A stretch of 34,437 nucleotides of DNA from Streptomyces mexicanus (GCF_902506575.1 NZ_LR732544.1:5822151-5856587); one strand, 5' to 3'. Counted from the stretch's first letter, positions 7,544 to 15,124 are shown. Numbers and translations are program-made. The notes: generated from the letters alone by a model not told the origin.

Positions 7544-9079
7544 TTATGGATCAGTCCTGCCCGGTTCCAAAACGAGCTGCGTCAGCGGGTTGGGGAGCAT
7601 GGTCCACCGGTCGCCGGGAGTGCCGGGGGACAGGCGCATCAGCGTCAGCGCCTTCGCCGGCAACGGGAGTTCACACAGCGCCTCGGTGTCCGGGGTGCGC
7701 GGCAGGTCCCGTACGGCCGGCTCCAGCGCGGCCCGCAGCGCCGCCGCCGAACCGGCCGTGGCCGCCAGCGCGCCCGCGACCAGCGAGCCGAACAGCTTGC
7801 GCCGCAGGGCGACCGGATCGTCCGTCAGGTTCCGGGCGGGCAGGTCCGGTACGCGGATGCCGTGCCGGGCCAGCCGGGCGGGGCTGACGCGGATGTCGGC
7901 GACGTCGCGGTACACCAGCCGCACCGGGCTGCCCGTCCCGGACAGCACGACCAGCAGGTTCTGGCCGTGCGCCTCCAGGGCCACGCCCAGCTCCAGCATG
8001 CGCAGGCCCGCGGTGAGGGCGAGGCGGGCGAACGCGGCCGTCCAGGCGGGCGAGCCGGGCAGGCCGGTTCCGGCGAGGGCGGCCACCGGCAGCACGTGCT
8101 CGCCGGGCGCCGCGTAGACCTGCGGCGACTCCCGCCACAGCGCCGCCAGGTCGGGGGAGTGGGCCGTGGCCGCGCCCAGGGTACGGGTGACGCACAGCAG
8201 CCCGCCGGTACGCTCCGCCAGGTCGGCCGTGAACGCCGACAGGGCCGCCGACCCCGCCACCGAACCGACCGAGATGTCCCGCACCGAGGACGCCAGCCGG
8301 GCCGACAGCGCCGTCTTGACGTGCGGGCCGCCGGCCGGCAGGGCCAGGGTGCGCAGCGACATCCGCGGGTGCGCGGGCAGCACGCCGCCCGTGCGCGGGC
8401 GCCCCCGGACGTGCTCCGCCTGCCACGGATGCACCGGCACCAGCAGCCGCCCCCGCTCGCGCAGGTGCTCCGGCCACGCCCCGGACACCAGGCACTCCCG
8501 CGCCGGGACCGGCAGCAGGCCCAGCTCCACCACGGGCCGGTGCTCCGGACCGTACGCCAGCTGCTCGGCCACCGAGAAGCCGAGCCGCGCACGGCAGGCC
8601 GGGTGATAGGGGTGACCGTCGACCACCCGCTGTTCCCCCTCCCAGTCCGTCGCGGGCCACCCGTGCGGGTGGTCCTCCGGCCGGTTGGCGCGGGACAGCG
8701 CCAACGAGGCGACGCAGTGCGCCAGTTCCGCGGCGAGGCCGTCGCCGTGCGGCACGGCCAGGGCGGCCGTCAGACGCGCGGGATCGTCGTAGGCCCTCTC
8801 GCCCAGACGTACGACGGTGACGTAGGCGGACGTCGCGTACGGGTCGGCCGGCGGCCCGGACAGCGTGCGGCCGTCGCCGAGCCGCAGCACCAGGCCGTCG
8901 CGGACCCGCTCGCGCGCGGTGATCCAGGGCAGCGGCTCGTGGGCCAGCGCCCGCCACAGCCGGGTCAGCACCGACGCCCGCGCGCCGGCCAGCTCGGCTG
9001 CGTAGCGTGGGACGAGCCAGGGGCGCACGGCCGCCAGCTCCTCGCCGACGGCCTCCTCGGCGGTCGCGACACGGTGCAC
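7544..9079 (-). CDS. IucA/IucC-family (NIS) siderophore synthetase A
   Basis: A 511-residue NRPS-independent siderophore synthetase, which adenylates a carboxylate such as citrate or a dicarboxylate monoamide and condenses it with an amine or hydroxamate. Family motifs are in order: GHPYHP (155-160), KTALSARLASSVRDI (255-269, ATP/phosphate-binding), EAHGQN (369-374) and RDVADI (391-396). The C-terminal FhuF-like part ends in the usual PNPL motif. It is shorter than the ~590-residue average. The GTG start has GAGGAGG about seven bases upstream. It is divergent from a second NIS synthetase and leads an operon with the vWA gene. The product is unknown; no decarboxylase, monooxygenase or transporter is nearby. 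Confidence 0.87.
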   Translation of the reverse strand: MHRVATAEEAVGEELAAVRPWLVPRYAAELAGARASVLTRLWRALAHEPLPWITARERVRDGLVLRLGDGRTLSGPPADPYATSAYVTVVRLGERAYDDPARLTAALAVPHGDGLAAELAHCVASLALSRANRPEDHPHGWPATDWEGEQRVVDGHPYHPACRARLGFSVAEQLAYGPEHRPVVELGLLPVPARECLVSGAWPEHLRERGRLLVPVHPWQAEHVRGRPRTGGVLPAHPRMSLRTLALPAGGPHVKTALSARLASSVRDISVGSVAGSAALSAFTADLAERTGGLLCVTRTLGAATAHSPDLAALWRESPQVYAAPGEHVLPVAALAGTGLPGSPAWTAAFARLALTAGLRMLELGVALEAHGQNLLVVLSGTGSPVRLVYRDVADIRVSPARLARHGIRVPDLPARNLTDDPVALRRKLFGSLVAGALAATAGSAAALRAALEPAVRDLPRTPDTEALCELPLPAKALTLMRLSPGTPGDRWTMLPNPLTQLVLEPGRTDP

Positions 9080-9103
9080 GGTCGGCCTCCTCGCTCGGCT
9101 CGG

Positions 9104-9194
9104 GCGTCACGGTGACGCGCTCCGGGTAGACATACTGATCGCTTTCGCACCGTGCGGTCACCCTGGGGACAGGGTGACGCGGGGACACGGTGCG
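9104..9194. promoter_or_regulatory. Divergent NIS synthetase regulatory region with nested inverted repeats
   Basis: Three perfect symmetric elements lie between the two divergent synthetase genes. The first is GCGTCACGGTGACGC (9104-9118). The second is a nine-base pair, CGCACCGTG (9146-9154) with CACGGTGCG (9186-9194). Nested within it is an eight-base pair, GTCACCCT (9157-9164) with AGGGTGAC (9171-9178). The shared GTCAC/GTGAC half-sites suggest a dimeric regulator; the nested pair could also form an RNA hairpin just before the ribosome-binding site at 9211. I do not see a DmdR/IdeR-type iron box (TTAGG...CCTAA). Confidence 0.6.
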
Positions 9195-9220
9195 GACGGA
9201 AGGCCGACGAAGGGGAACGC

Positions 9221-10735
9221 GTGGATGTGATGCCGCCCGGCGACGACGTCGCGGAGCGCGCCGACGCGTACGCCGCCGCGCCCGTGCTGAACTGCCTGAT
9301 CCGCGAGGTGGCCGAGGCCCGCCCGGACCCGGCGGGGCACCGGGTGTACCGGTTGCCGGGCGGGGGCCGGCTGCTGCGTGTGCACGGCGGGCGGCGCCCG
9401 GTCCGGCCGGAGGTGTTCACGGCGGGCCGCTGGCAGCGCCTCGGCCACACGGAACTGGTCAAACTGGTGGCCGAGGAGTTGCGCCGGCACACGGGCCTGT
9501 CCAACGACGAGCTGCCCGCCGAGATGCTCGACAGCCGGGAGGCGGTGGCCGCGCTGCTCACCGCCCGCGCGCGCACGGCACCCCCGGACGATGCCTACCT
9601 GCGCTCCGAGCAGTCGCTCCTGACCGGCCACCCCTACCACCCCGCGCCCAAGGCGCGCGGCGGCGGCCCCGTCGCCTCCTGGCTGCCGTACGCGCCCGAG
9701 GCGCACGCCCGCTTCCCACTGGTGCTGCTGGGGGTGCGCGCGGACCTGGTGGCGGAGGAGGGCGACACCACGGCGCTCGACGCGCTCGGCCAGGCACCGC
9801 CCGGCTACCGACTGCTGCCCGCCCACCCCTGGCAGCTGGACCTGGTGGGCCGCGACCTGGCCGGCGCCTTCGCCGACGGCCGCCTGCTCCGCCTGGGCAG
9901 CACCCCCTTCGACGTGTGGCCCACCGCCGCGATCCGCACCGTGCACGCCCCCGGCCCCGACCTGTTCCTGAAGTTCAGCCTGGACGTGCGCATCACCAAC
10001 GACGTACGACGGCTGTGGCGGCACGACCTGCTCAGGCTGCGCCGCACGGACACCGCGGCCACCGGCGCCTTCGCCGCGCTCGGCGGCCCGGCGGCCTGGC
10101 TGAGCGACCGCGGCTACCGCACCGCGGCCTTCGCCTTCGAGGAACTCGCCGTCGTCGTGCGCGACGGCCTCGCCGGACACCTGCTGCCCGGCGCGACCCC
10201 GCTGCTGGCCGCCGCCCTGGCCGAGGGCTGCGACGGCCACCCGCTGGACGGCCCGGTGGATCCGGCCAGGTGGTGGGCGGCCTACCTGCGGCAGGTGGTG
10301 CCGCCGGTCCTGGCGGCCTTCGCGCGGCACGGCGTCGTCCTGGAGGCCCACCTGCAGAACTCGCTGGTCGCGGTGGACGCCGCCGGGCTGCCCGTGCAGG
10401 CGCTGTTCCGGGACGCGGAGGGCGTGAAACTGCTGCCGGAGGTGACCCGCGCGGCCGGCTGGGAACGGCTGGTGTACTGCCTGGTCGTCAACCACCTCGG
10501 CGAGATGGCCGCGGCGCTGGCGGAACGTTGCCCGGGCCTGGACCCGTGGCCCGCCGTCCGCCGCGAGCTGGGCCGCCACGACCTGCCCGAGATCCCCGCA
10601 CTGCTCACCGCGCCGACCCTGCCCGGCAAGACCAACCTGCTGCTGCGCTGGACGGGCGCGGACGGCGCGGCGGCCCGCTACCGTCCGCTGCCGAACCCGC
10701 TCCTGCGGCCGGCTCGGCAGGACCGGACGGGATGA
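9221..10735 (+). CDS. IucA/IucC-family (NIS) siderophore synthetase B
   Basis: A 504-residue NIS synthetase of the same superfamily as its divergent neighbour but clearly different in sequence. Visible motifs are GHPYHPAPKAR (136-146), AHPWQ (201-205), KFSLDVRITNDVR (251-263), EAHLQN (375-380) and FRDAEG (396-401), and a PNPL end. This looks like the better-conserved member of the pair, since the HP..K lysine is present here but replaced in the other. The GTG at 9221 is chosen because AGGGG at 9211-9215 stands five bases away; GTG 9152 would run through the nested inverted repeat. Paired synthetases usually act sequentially on one citrate or succinate backbone. Confidence 0.87.
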   Translation: MDVMPPGDDVAERADAYAAAPVLNCLIREVAEARPDPAGHRVYRLPGGGRLLRVHGGRRPVRPEVFTAGRWQRLGHTELVKLVAEELRRHTGLSNDELPAEMLDSREAVAALLTARARTAPPDDAYLRSEQSLLTGHPYHPAPKARGGGPVASWLPYAPEAHARFPLVLLGVRADLVAEEGDTTALDALGQAPPGYRLLPAHPWQLDLVGRDLAGAFADGRLLRLGSTPFDVWPTAAIRTVHAPGPDLFLKFSLDVRITNDVRRLWRHDLLRLRRTDTAATGAFAALGGPAAWLSDRGYRTAAFAFEELAVVVRDGLAGHLLPGATPLLAAALAEGCDGHPLDGPVDPARWWAAYLRQVVPPVLAAFARHGVVLEAHLQNSLVAVDAAGLPVQALFRDAEGVKLLPEVTRAAGWERLVYCLVVNHLGEMAAALAERCPGLDPWPAVRRELGRHDLPEIPALLTAPTLPGKTNLLLRWTGADGAAARYRPLPNPLLRPARQDRTG

Positions 10736-10740
10736 GCCAC

Positions 10741-10761
10741 GCGGACGGACCGCTCGTCCGC
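10741..10761 (+). terminator. Hairpin after NIS synthetase B
   Basis: Perfect seven-base arms GCGGACG (10741-10747) and CGTCCGC (10755-10761) with a seven-base loop start five bases past the stop codon. Confidence 0.55.
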
Positions 10762-10764
10762 CGC

Positions 10765-10848
10765 GGCGGCGCATCCGGTTCCTTGAGGTGGCCGGCCGGT
10801 TCGCGGGGCGGCGCACCCGGTACGTCGAGGCGGCCGGCCGGCTCCCGC
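10765..10848. repeat. Two-copy 42-bp tandem repeat
   Basis: Units at 10765-10806 and 10807-10848 align without gaps. Both begin GGCGGCGCA and contain GGCCGGCCGG. They fill the space between the synthetase B hairpin and the TetR stop. The 42-base length equals 14 codons, but no gene is evident here. Confidence 0.7.
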
Positions 10849-10862
10849 TCGGGTTCGCCCGG

Positions 10863-11480
10863 TCAGGACGACGGTCCGCCGGCTCGGTCCGCGTCCCGCG
10901 CGCCGACGCCGAGCAGGTCCAGGGCGCCCCGGATCGCGCGGTCGAAGGGCTCGGTGGACTGCTCGGCGCGGGCCAGCGCGTAGCCGCCCTGGACGACGGC
11001 CGCGAGGGCGGCCGCGGTGTGCTCCGGGCGCAGCCCCGGGTCCAGCTCGCCGGCCGCCTGGGCTTCGGCGATGGCCTCGGCCAGGCAGCGGCGCAGGACG
11101 CCGAAGGTCTCCCGGACGGGCTCGCGCAGCGCGTCGTCCGCGACGATCTCCGGGTCGCCCGCCAGCCGGCCGACGCTGCATCCCCGCAGCACGTCGCGTT
11201 CCAGCAGCAGGTAGGCGACGATCCGCTGCAGGCCGGTGCCCTCACCGGAGAACACCTCGCGGATCTGGGCCTGCATCAGCTCGGCGCTGCGGCGCTCGGC
11301 GGCCAGGACGAGGTCGGGCTTGCCGCGGAAGTGGTGGTACATGCTGCCCTGGCCCACGCCGGAGCGGCGCAGGATGGCGGTCGGGCTCGTGCCCACGTAG
11401 CCGCGGTCCCAGAGCAGCTGACGGGTGCCTTCGATCAGGCGTTCCTTGGTGTCGGGGGAGCGTTCCACATCCCCGACCAT
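10863..11480 (-). CDS. TetR-family transcriptional repressor
   Basis: A 205-residue regulator. The N-terminal TetR helix-turn-helix reads TKERLIEGTRQLLWDRGYVGTSP, then GVGQGSMYHHFRGKPDLV as the recognition helix and hinge. The rest is the helical ligand-binding and dimer domain with the LLLERDVLRGCSVGRLAGD segment common in the YxaF/LmrA-like subgroup, which senses small aromatic or drug-like compounds. The ATG at 11480 lies inside a perfect 24-bp palindrome and has no Shine-Dalgarno, so the message is probably leaderless; a GTG at 11468 is the alternative. It is divergent from a SnoaL-like gene that it most likely represses along with itself. Confidence 0.87.
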   Translation of the reverse strand: MVGDVERSPDTKERLIEGTRQLLWDRGYVGTSPTAILRRSGVGQGSMYHHFRGKPDLVLAAERRSAELMQAQIREVFSGEGTGLQRIVAYLLLERDVLRGCSVGRLAGDPEIVADDALREPVRETFGVLRRCLAEAIAEAQAAGELDPGLRPEHTAAALAAVVQGGYALARAEQSTEPFDRAIRGALDLLGVGARDADRAGGPSS

Positions 11481-11499
11481 ACATACATGTATGTATGGT
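11476..11499. promoter_or_regulatory. Perfect 24-bp palindromic operator for the TetR/SnoaL pair
   Basis: Positions 11476-11499 read identically on both strands, built from ATACATACATGTATGTAT flanked by ACC and GGT ends. It overlaps the TetR start codon and precedes the SnoaL gene by 62 bases. It is a markedly AT-rich spot in a very GC-rich window. Binding by the adjacent TetR protein is an inference from position and symmetry. Confidence 0.85.
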
Positions 11500-11561
11500 G
11501 GCAACGTGCGTCGGCGCGCAGAACCGGTCACGCCGACGGAAGACGACCTGTGGAGGACGGC

Positions 11562-11990
11562 ATGGCACACGCGAGTTCCGTAGACGTCGTGGAGGCGTTC
11601 TGGGAGCAGGTGTGGAACGCGCACGACCCGGAGAAGGCCGACGACTTCGTCGTCGAGGACTTCGTCATCACCAACGCCGGTGAGCGCATCGAGGGACGGG
11701 AGAACTTCAAGGCCTGGATCAAGGCGTTCCTCGACCAGGTGGACGACCTCAGGCTGGAGGTGATCGAGACCTTCCAGAACCAGGACGGCAGCCGGGTCGC
11801 CTCCCGCTGGCGGGTGCACGGGCGCAACAACGGCGTCATGGGCACCGAGCCCGACGGGCGCCCGATCTCGTTCACCGGCACCGCCGTCTGGGCGGGGCGC
11901 GAGGACGGCAAGCTGCTGCACAACTGGGGGGAACGCGCGAGCTGGGAGCTGTACCGGCGCCTGACCGCCCCCGGGGCCGCAGAGCACTGA
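11562..11990 (+). CDS. SnoaL-like / NTF2-fold ester cyclase-type protein
   Basis: A 142-residue single-domain protein of the NTF2-like superfamily: an N-terminal helix (VDVVEAFWEQVWNAHDPEKADDFVVEDFV), then INRERIEGRENFKAW-type pattern and the curved sheet with HGRNNG and GTAVWAGREDGKLLHNW. SnoaL relatives are polyketide cyclases, but most homologues in soil bacteria are uncharacterised small-molecule binding or isomerising proteins, so the reaction is open. GGAGGA at 11552-11557 with four bases of spacing supports the ATG. Expression is probably induced when the divergent TetR repressor releases the palindrome. Confidence 0.8.
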   Translation: MAHASSVDVVEAFWEQVWNAHDPEKADDFVVEDFVITNAGERIEGRENFKAWIKAFLDQVDDLRLEVIETFQNQDGSRVASRWRVHGRNNGVMGTEPDGRPISFTGTAVWAGREDGKLLHNWGERASWELYRRLTAPGAAEH

Positions 11991-12103
11991 CCCGGCCCAC
12001 CCGCGCCCGATCACCGGCCGGCGTCACCGCGGCGCCCGCTCCGGCAGGCCGAGGCGGACCGCCGCAACGGCGGTCCACTCCCGCCGGCCGTGACGGCCTG
12101 CCT

Positions 12104-12344
12104 GTGCTCCAGCTCCCCGGCGCCGTCGCGGTACAGTCGTACACCGACACCGGCCTGTCCGCCGGCACCTCCTACCGCTCCACCGTCGCCGCGGTCGACT
12201 CCGCCGGTACCGCCGGGGCTCCCTCCGCCGCCGTCACGGCGACCACCACCGGCACCGCGCCCCGGTGCTGCACCGACAACAACTACTCCCACACCCTTCA
12301 AGGAGACCTCCCCGGGCTACTTCGTCCTCGCCGACTCGGGCTGC
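12104..12344 (+). pseudogene. Decayed C-terminus of a secreted fibronectin-III enzyme (PHB depolymerase/esterase-like)
   Basis: One frame (about 12119-12290) reads SYTDTGLSAGTSYRSTVAAV, DSAGTAGAPSAAVTATTTGT and then CCTDNNYSH. This is the end of a fibronectin type III domain and the beginning of the C-terminal module of Streptomyces extracellular depolymerases or esterases. The homologous ending HTLKETSPGYFVLADSGC-like continues in another frame to 12344: an extra base in CACACCCTTCAAGG breaks the frame, and an expected stretch of some 20-30 residues appears deleted before it. The upstream catalytic domain and signal peptide are absent. The exact parent enzyme is uncertain. Confidence 0.65.
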
Positions 12345-12378
12345 CGATCCGCGGGGTGCAGGCGTATAGCCTGGACGG

Positions 12379-13293
12379 ATGCTCACCGAGGTCACCGCCA
12401 CCCGCTACGTCGCCCCCCTGCACTCCGGTGGCTCCGTCCCCGGGATCGTGGAGGCCGACGACCTCGGTACGTATGTCGTGAAGTTCACCGGGGCCGCGCA
12501 GGGGCGCAAGGCGCTGGTCGCCGAGGTGGTCGTGGGCGAGCTGGCACGTGCGCTCGGGCTGCGGTTCCCGGAGCTGGTCCTGGTGCACTTCGATCCGCAG
12601 CTGGCCGCGCACGAACCGCACCAGGAGGTGCGCAACCTGCTCGACGCGAGCCAGGGGGTGAACCTGGGCATGGACTACCTGCCGGGCGCGCGGGACTTCA
12701 CGCCCGAGGTGGCCGCGCACTTTCCGGTGGACCCGCTGGAGGCCGGCCGGATCGTCTGGCTGGACGCGCTGACGGCCAACGTGGACCGCACCGTGCACAG
12801 CTCCAACCTGATGCTCTGGCCCACCTTCGGCATCGCGCCGCCGCGGCTGTGGCTCATCGACCACGGCGCCGCGCTCGTCTTCCACCACCGCTGGGACACC
12901 TCGGCGCCCGAGAAGGCGTACGACTTCCGGCACCACGCCCTGGGCCGCTACGCGCCGGACGTGCGGGCCGCCGACGCGGAGCTGGCGCCGAAGGTGACGC
13001 GCGAGCTGCTGGCCGAGGTGCTGGCCGAGGTCCCGGACGCCTGGCTGGAGGGCGAGCCCGGATTCAGCGGGGCCGGGGCCGTCCGCGACGCCTACGTCGA
13101 CTACCTGGCCGCGCGGGTGGCGGCGTCCGCGGCCTGGCTGCCCACCTGCTTCCCCAGCCGGGAGGAGCTGGCGGCCGAGGAGGCCCGGCGGGCGGCGCGC
13201 ACCCGGGCGGGGCGGCCGGACTGGCTCAAGCGCGTGCCCGACCTGCACGGCAAGCCGGCCGCGGAACAGGACTGGTCCGTCCACCTGGGGTGA
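12379..13293 (+). CDS. HipA-family kinase
   Basis: A 304-residue protein of the HipA-like kinase family found alone in Streptomyces. The ATP-binding N-lobe has YVVKFTGAAQGRKALVAEVVVGELA. The catalytic loop reads LDALTANVDRTVHSSNLML, with the Asp and Asn residues expected for phosphotransfer, and WLIDHGAALVFHHRW supplies the metal-binding Asp (DFG-like). Unlike E. coli HipA it lacks an adjacent HipB antitoxin, so a toxin role is not implied. The target is unknown. TATAGC (12365-12370) lies eight bases before the ATG and no ribosome-binding site is seen, so it may be leaderless. It converges on malate synthase through a strong hairpin. Confidence 0.75.
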   Translation: MLTEVTATRYVAPLHSGGSVPGIVEADDLGTYVVKFTGAAQGRKALVAEVVVGELARALGLRFPELVLVHFDPQLAAHEPHQEVRNLLDASQGVNLGMDYLPGARDFTPEVAAHFPVDPLEAGRIVWLDALTANVDRTVHSSNLMLWPTFGIAPPRLWLIDHGAALVFHHRWDTSAPEKAYDFRHHALGRYAPDVRAADAELAPKVTRELLAEVLAEVPDAWLEGEPGFSGAGAVRDAYVDYLAARVAASAAWLPTCFPSREELAAEEARRAARTRAGRPDWLKRVPDLHGKPAAEQDWSVHLG

Positions 13294-13311
13294 GGCGGAC
13301 GCGGCGCGGCC

Positions 13312-13357
13312 GACGCCGCGGGCCGGGCGACCACCCGGTCACCCGGCCCGCGGCGTC
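13312..13357. terminator. Strong bidirectional terminator between HipA-like kinase and malate synthase
   Basis: Perfect 16-base arms at 13312-13327 and 13342-13357 around a 14-base loop lie exactly between the two convergent stop codons (13293 and 13375). Confidence 0.88.
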
Positions 13358-13374
13358 CGCCCGGGTCCGTGCGC

Positions 13375-15000
13375 TCAGCCCTTGAGCTGCTCGTACGCCG
13401 GCAGCGTCAGGAAGTCGGCGTAGTCGTCGTCGAGGGAGACCTGCAGCAGCAGGTCGTGGGCCTGCTGCCAGTGACCGGCCGCGAACGCCTCGTCGCCGAT
13501 CTCCTCGCGGATGTTCTCCAGCTCCTCGGCGGCGACCTTGCGGGCGAGGTCGGCGGTGACCTTCTCGCCGTTGTCCAGGACGACGCCGGCGTTGATCCAC
13601 TGCCAGATCTGCGAGCGGGAGATCTCGGCGGTGGCCGCGTCCTCCATGAGGTTGAAGATGGCGACCGCGCCCAGGCCCCGCAGCCAGGCCTCGATGTAGC
13701 GGATGCCGACCTGGACGGCGTTGACCAGGCCGCCGTAGGTGGGCTTGGCGTCCAGGGAGTCGATGGCGATCAGGTCCTCGGCCTTGACGGCCACGTCCTC
13801 GCGCAGGCGGTCCTTCTGGTTCGGCTTGTCACCGAGGACCTTGTCGAAGGACTCCATGGCGATCGGCACCAGGTCGGGGTGGGCGACCCAGGAGCCGTCG
13901 AAGCCGTCGTTCGCCTCGCGGTCCTTGTCGGCGCGGACCTTCTCGAAGGCCACCTTGTTGACCTCGGGGTCCTTGCGGGAGGGGATGAACGCCGCCATGC
14001 CGCCGATGGCGTGCGCGCCGCGCTTGTGGCAGGTGCGCACCAGCAGTTCGGTGTACGCCCGCATGAACGGGGCGGTCATCGTGACCGCGTTGCGGTCCGG
14101 CAGGACGAACTTCGCGCCGCCGTCGCGGAAGTTCTTCACGATGGAGAACAGGTAGTCCCAGCGGCCGGCGTTCAGCCCCGAGGCGTGGTCGCGCAGCTCG
14201 TAGAGGATCTCCTCCATCTCGTACGCGGCCGTGATCGTCTCGATCAGGACGGTGGCGCGGACGGTGCCCTGCGGGATGCCGACGTAGTCCTGGGCGAAGA
14301 CGAAGATCTCGTTCCAGAGGCGGGCCTCCAGGTGCGACTCCGTCTTGGGCAGGTAGAAGTACGGGCCCTTGCCGAGGTCGAGCAGGCGCTGGGCGTTGTG
14401 GAAGAAGTACAGGCCGAAGTCGACCAGGGCCCCGGGCACCTGCTTGCCGTCGGCGTCGACGAGGTGACGCTCGTTCAGGTGCCAGCCGCGCGGCCGCATG
14501 ACGACCGTGGCCAGCTCCTCGTTCGGGCGCAGCGCGTAGGACTTGCCGGACCGCGGGTCGGTGAAGTCGATGTTCCGGGTGTAGGCGTCGATCAGGTTCA
14601 GCTGGCCGAGGACGACGTTCTCCCAGGTGGGGGCGGAGGCGTCCTCGAAGTCGGCGAGCCAGACCTTCGCGCCCGAGTTCAGCGCGTTGATGGTCATCTT
14701 GCGGTCCGTGGGACCGGTGATCTCGACCCGGCGGTCGTTCAGCGCCGCGGGGGCCGGGGCGACCTTCCAGGAGTCGTCCGCGCGGATCGCGGCCGTCTCG
14801 GGCAGGAAGTCGAGGGTGGAGGTGCGGGCGATCTCGGCGCGGCGTTCCGCGCGGCGGGCGAGGAGTTCGTCGCGGCGCGGCGTGAACCGCCGGTGCAGCT
14901 CCGCCACGAAGGCGAGCGCCGCGTCGGTGAGGACCTCCTCCTGCCGGGGCAGGGGCTCGGCGTCGACGATGGCCAGCGGGGACGGCGCTGGTGCGGACAT
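13375..15000 (-). CDS. aceB: Malate synthase A
   Basis: A 541-residue malate synthase that condenses glyoxylate with acetyl-CoA to malate. The family signature is clear: RDHASGLNAGRWDYLF, with VLIETITAAYEMEEILYELR just before it, and MRPRGWHLNERH near residue 170 holding the catalytic arginine. GSWVAHPDLV supplies the general-base aspartate region near residue 380-390. The length is normal for the A isoform. The ATG at 15000 has AAGGAAG about eleven bases upstream. It has no isocitrate lyase beside it. Its place next to allantoin genes suggests that it disposes of glyoxylate formed from ureidoglycolate. Its promoter carries an AllR-like operator. Confidence 0.95.
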   Translation of the reverse strand: MSAPAPSPLAIVDAEPLPRQEEVLTDAALAFVAELHRRFTPRRDELLARRAERRAEIARTSTLDFLPETAAIRADDSWKVAPAPAALNDRRVEITGPTDRKMTINALNSGAKVWLADFEDASAPTWENVVLGQLNLIDAYTRNIDFTDPRSGKSYALRPNEELATVVMRPRGWHLNERHLVDADGKQVPGALVDFGLYFFHNAQRLLDLGKGPYFYLPKTESHLEARLWNEIFVFAQDYVGIPQGTVRATVLIETITAAYEMEEILYELRDHASGLNAGRWDYLFSIVKNFRDGGAKFVLPDRNAVTMTAPFMRAYTELLVRTCHKRGAHAIGGMAAFIPSRKDPEVNKVAFEKVRADKDREANDGFDGSWVAHPDLVPIAMESFDKVLGDKPNQKDRLREDVAVKAEDLIAIDSLDAKPTYGGLVNAVQVGIRYIEAWLRGLGAVAIFNLMEDAATAEISRSQIWQWINAGVVLDNGEKVTADLARKVAAEELENIREEIGDEAFAAGHWQQAHDLLLQVSLDDDYADFLTLPAYEQLKG

Positions 15001-15095
15001 GAGCTGTCACTTCCTTCAGCGGTGGCACCGGGTGCCAGAGCGTGTGAATGGGGAGAAAAGCACCCGCTGTGCGGTCAGGCGCTTCTGGTCAGTGG

Positions 15096-15124
15096 ATAGT
15101 AGTTTCCTCATCGTGGAACTTCAA
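15096..15124 (-). promoter_or_regulatory. Malate synthase promoter with an AllR-like operator in the spacer
   Basis: Read on the minus strand, TTGAAG (15124-15119) and TACTAT (15101-15096) are spaced by 17 bases. The spacer contains the palindrome TTCC-N7-GGAA (15104-15118), so a bound repressor would block sigma factor contact with both elements. The same 15-bp pattern occurs at 17685-17699 near allR/allB. Assignment to AllR is inference from the shared motif and from knowledge that AllR of S. coelicolor controls allantoin-linked genes. Confidence 0.65.

Noticed and set aside
9104..9194. DmdR/IdeR-type iron box
   Set aside because: No TTAGG...CCTAA-like 19-mer was found; the symmetric elements are GTCAC/GTGAC based.
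10788..11561. Long N-terminal extension of the SnoaL-like protein
   Set aside because: The open frame upstream of 11562 runs antisense through the TetR gene; the ribosome-binding site and family length support ATG 11562.
11481..12014. N-terminal extension of the TetR protein
   Set aside because: It is antisense to the SnoaL gene; the TetR domain begins right after ATG 11480.
12379..13293. Classical HipBA toxin-antitoxin module
   Set aside because: No HipB-like gene on either side; the upstream sequence is a pseudogene remnant of a secreted enzyme.
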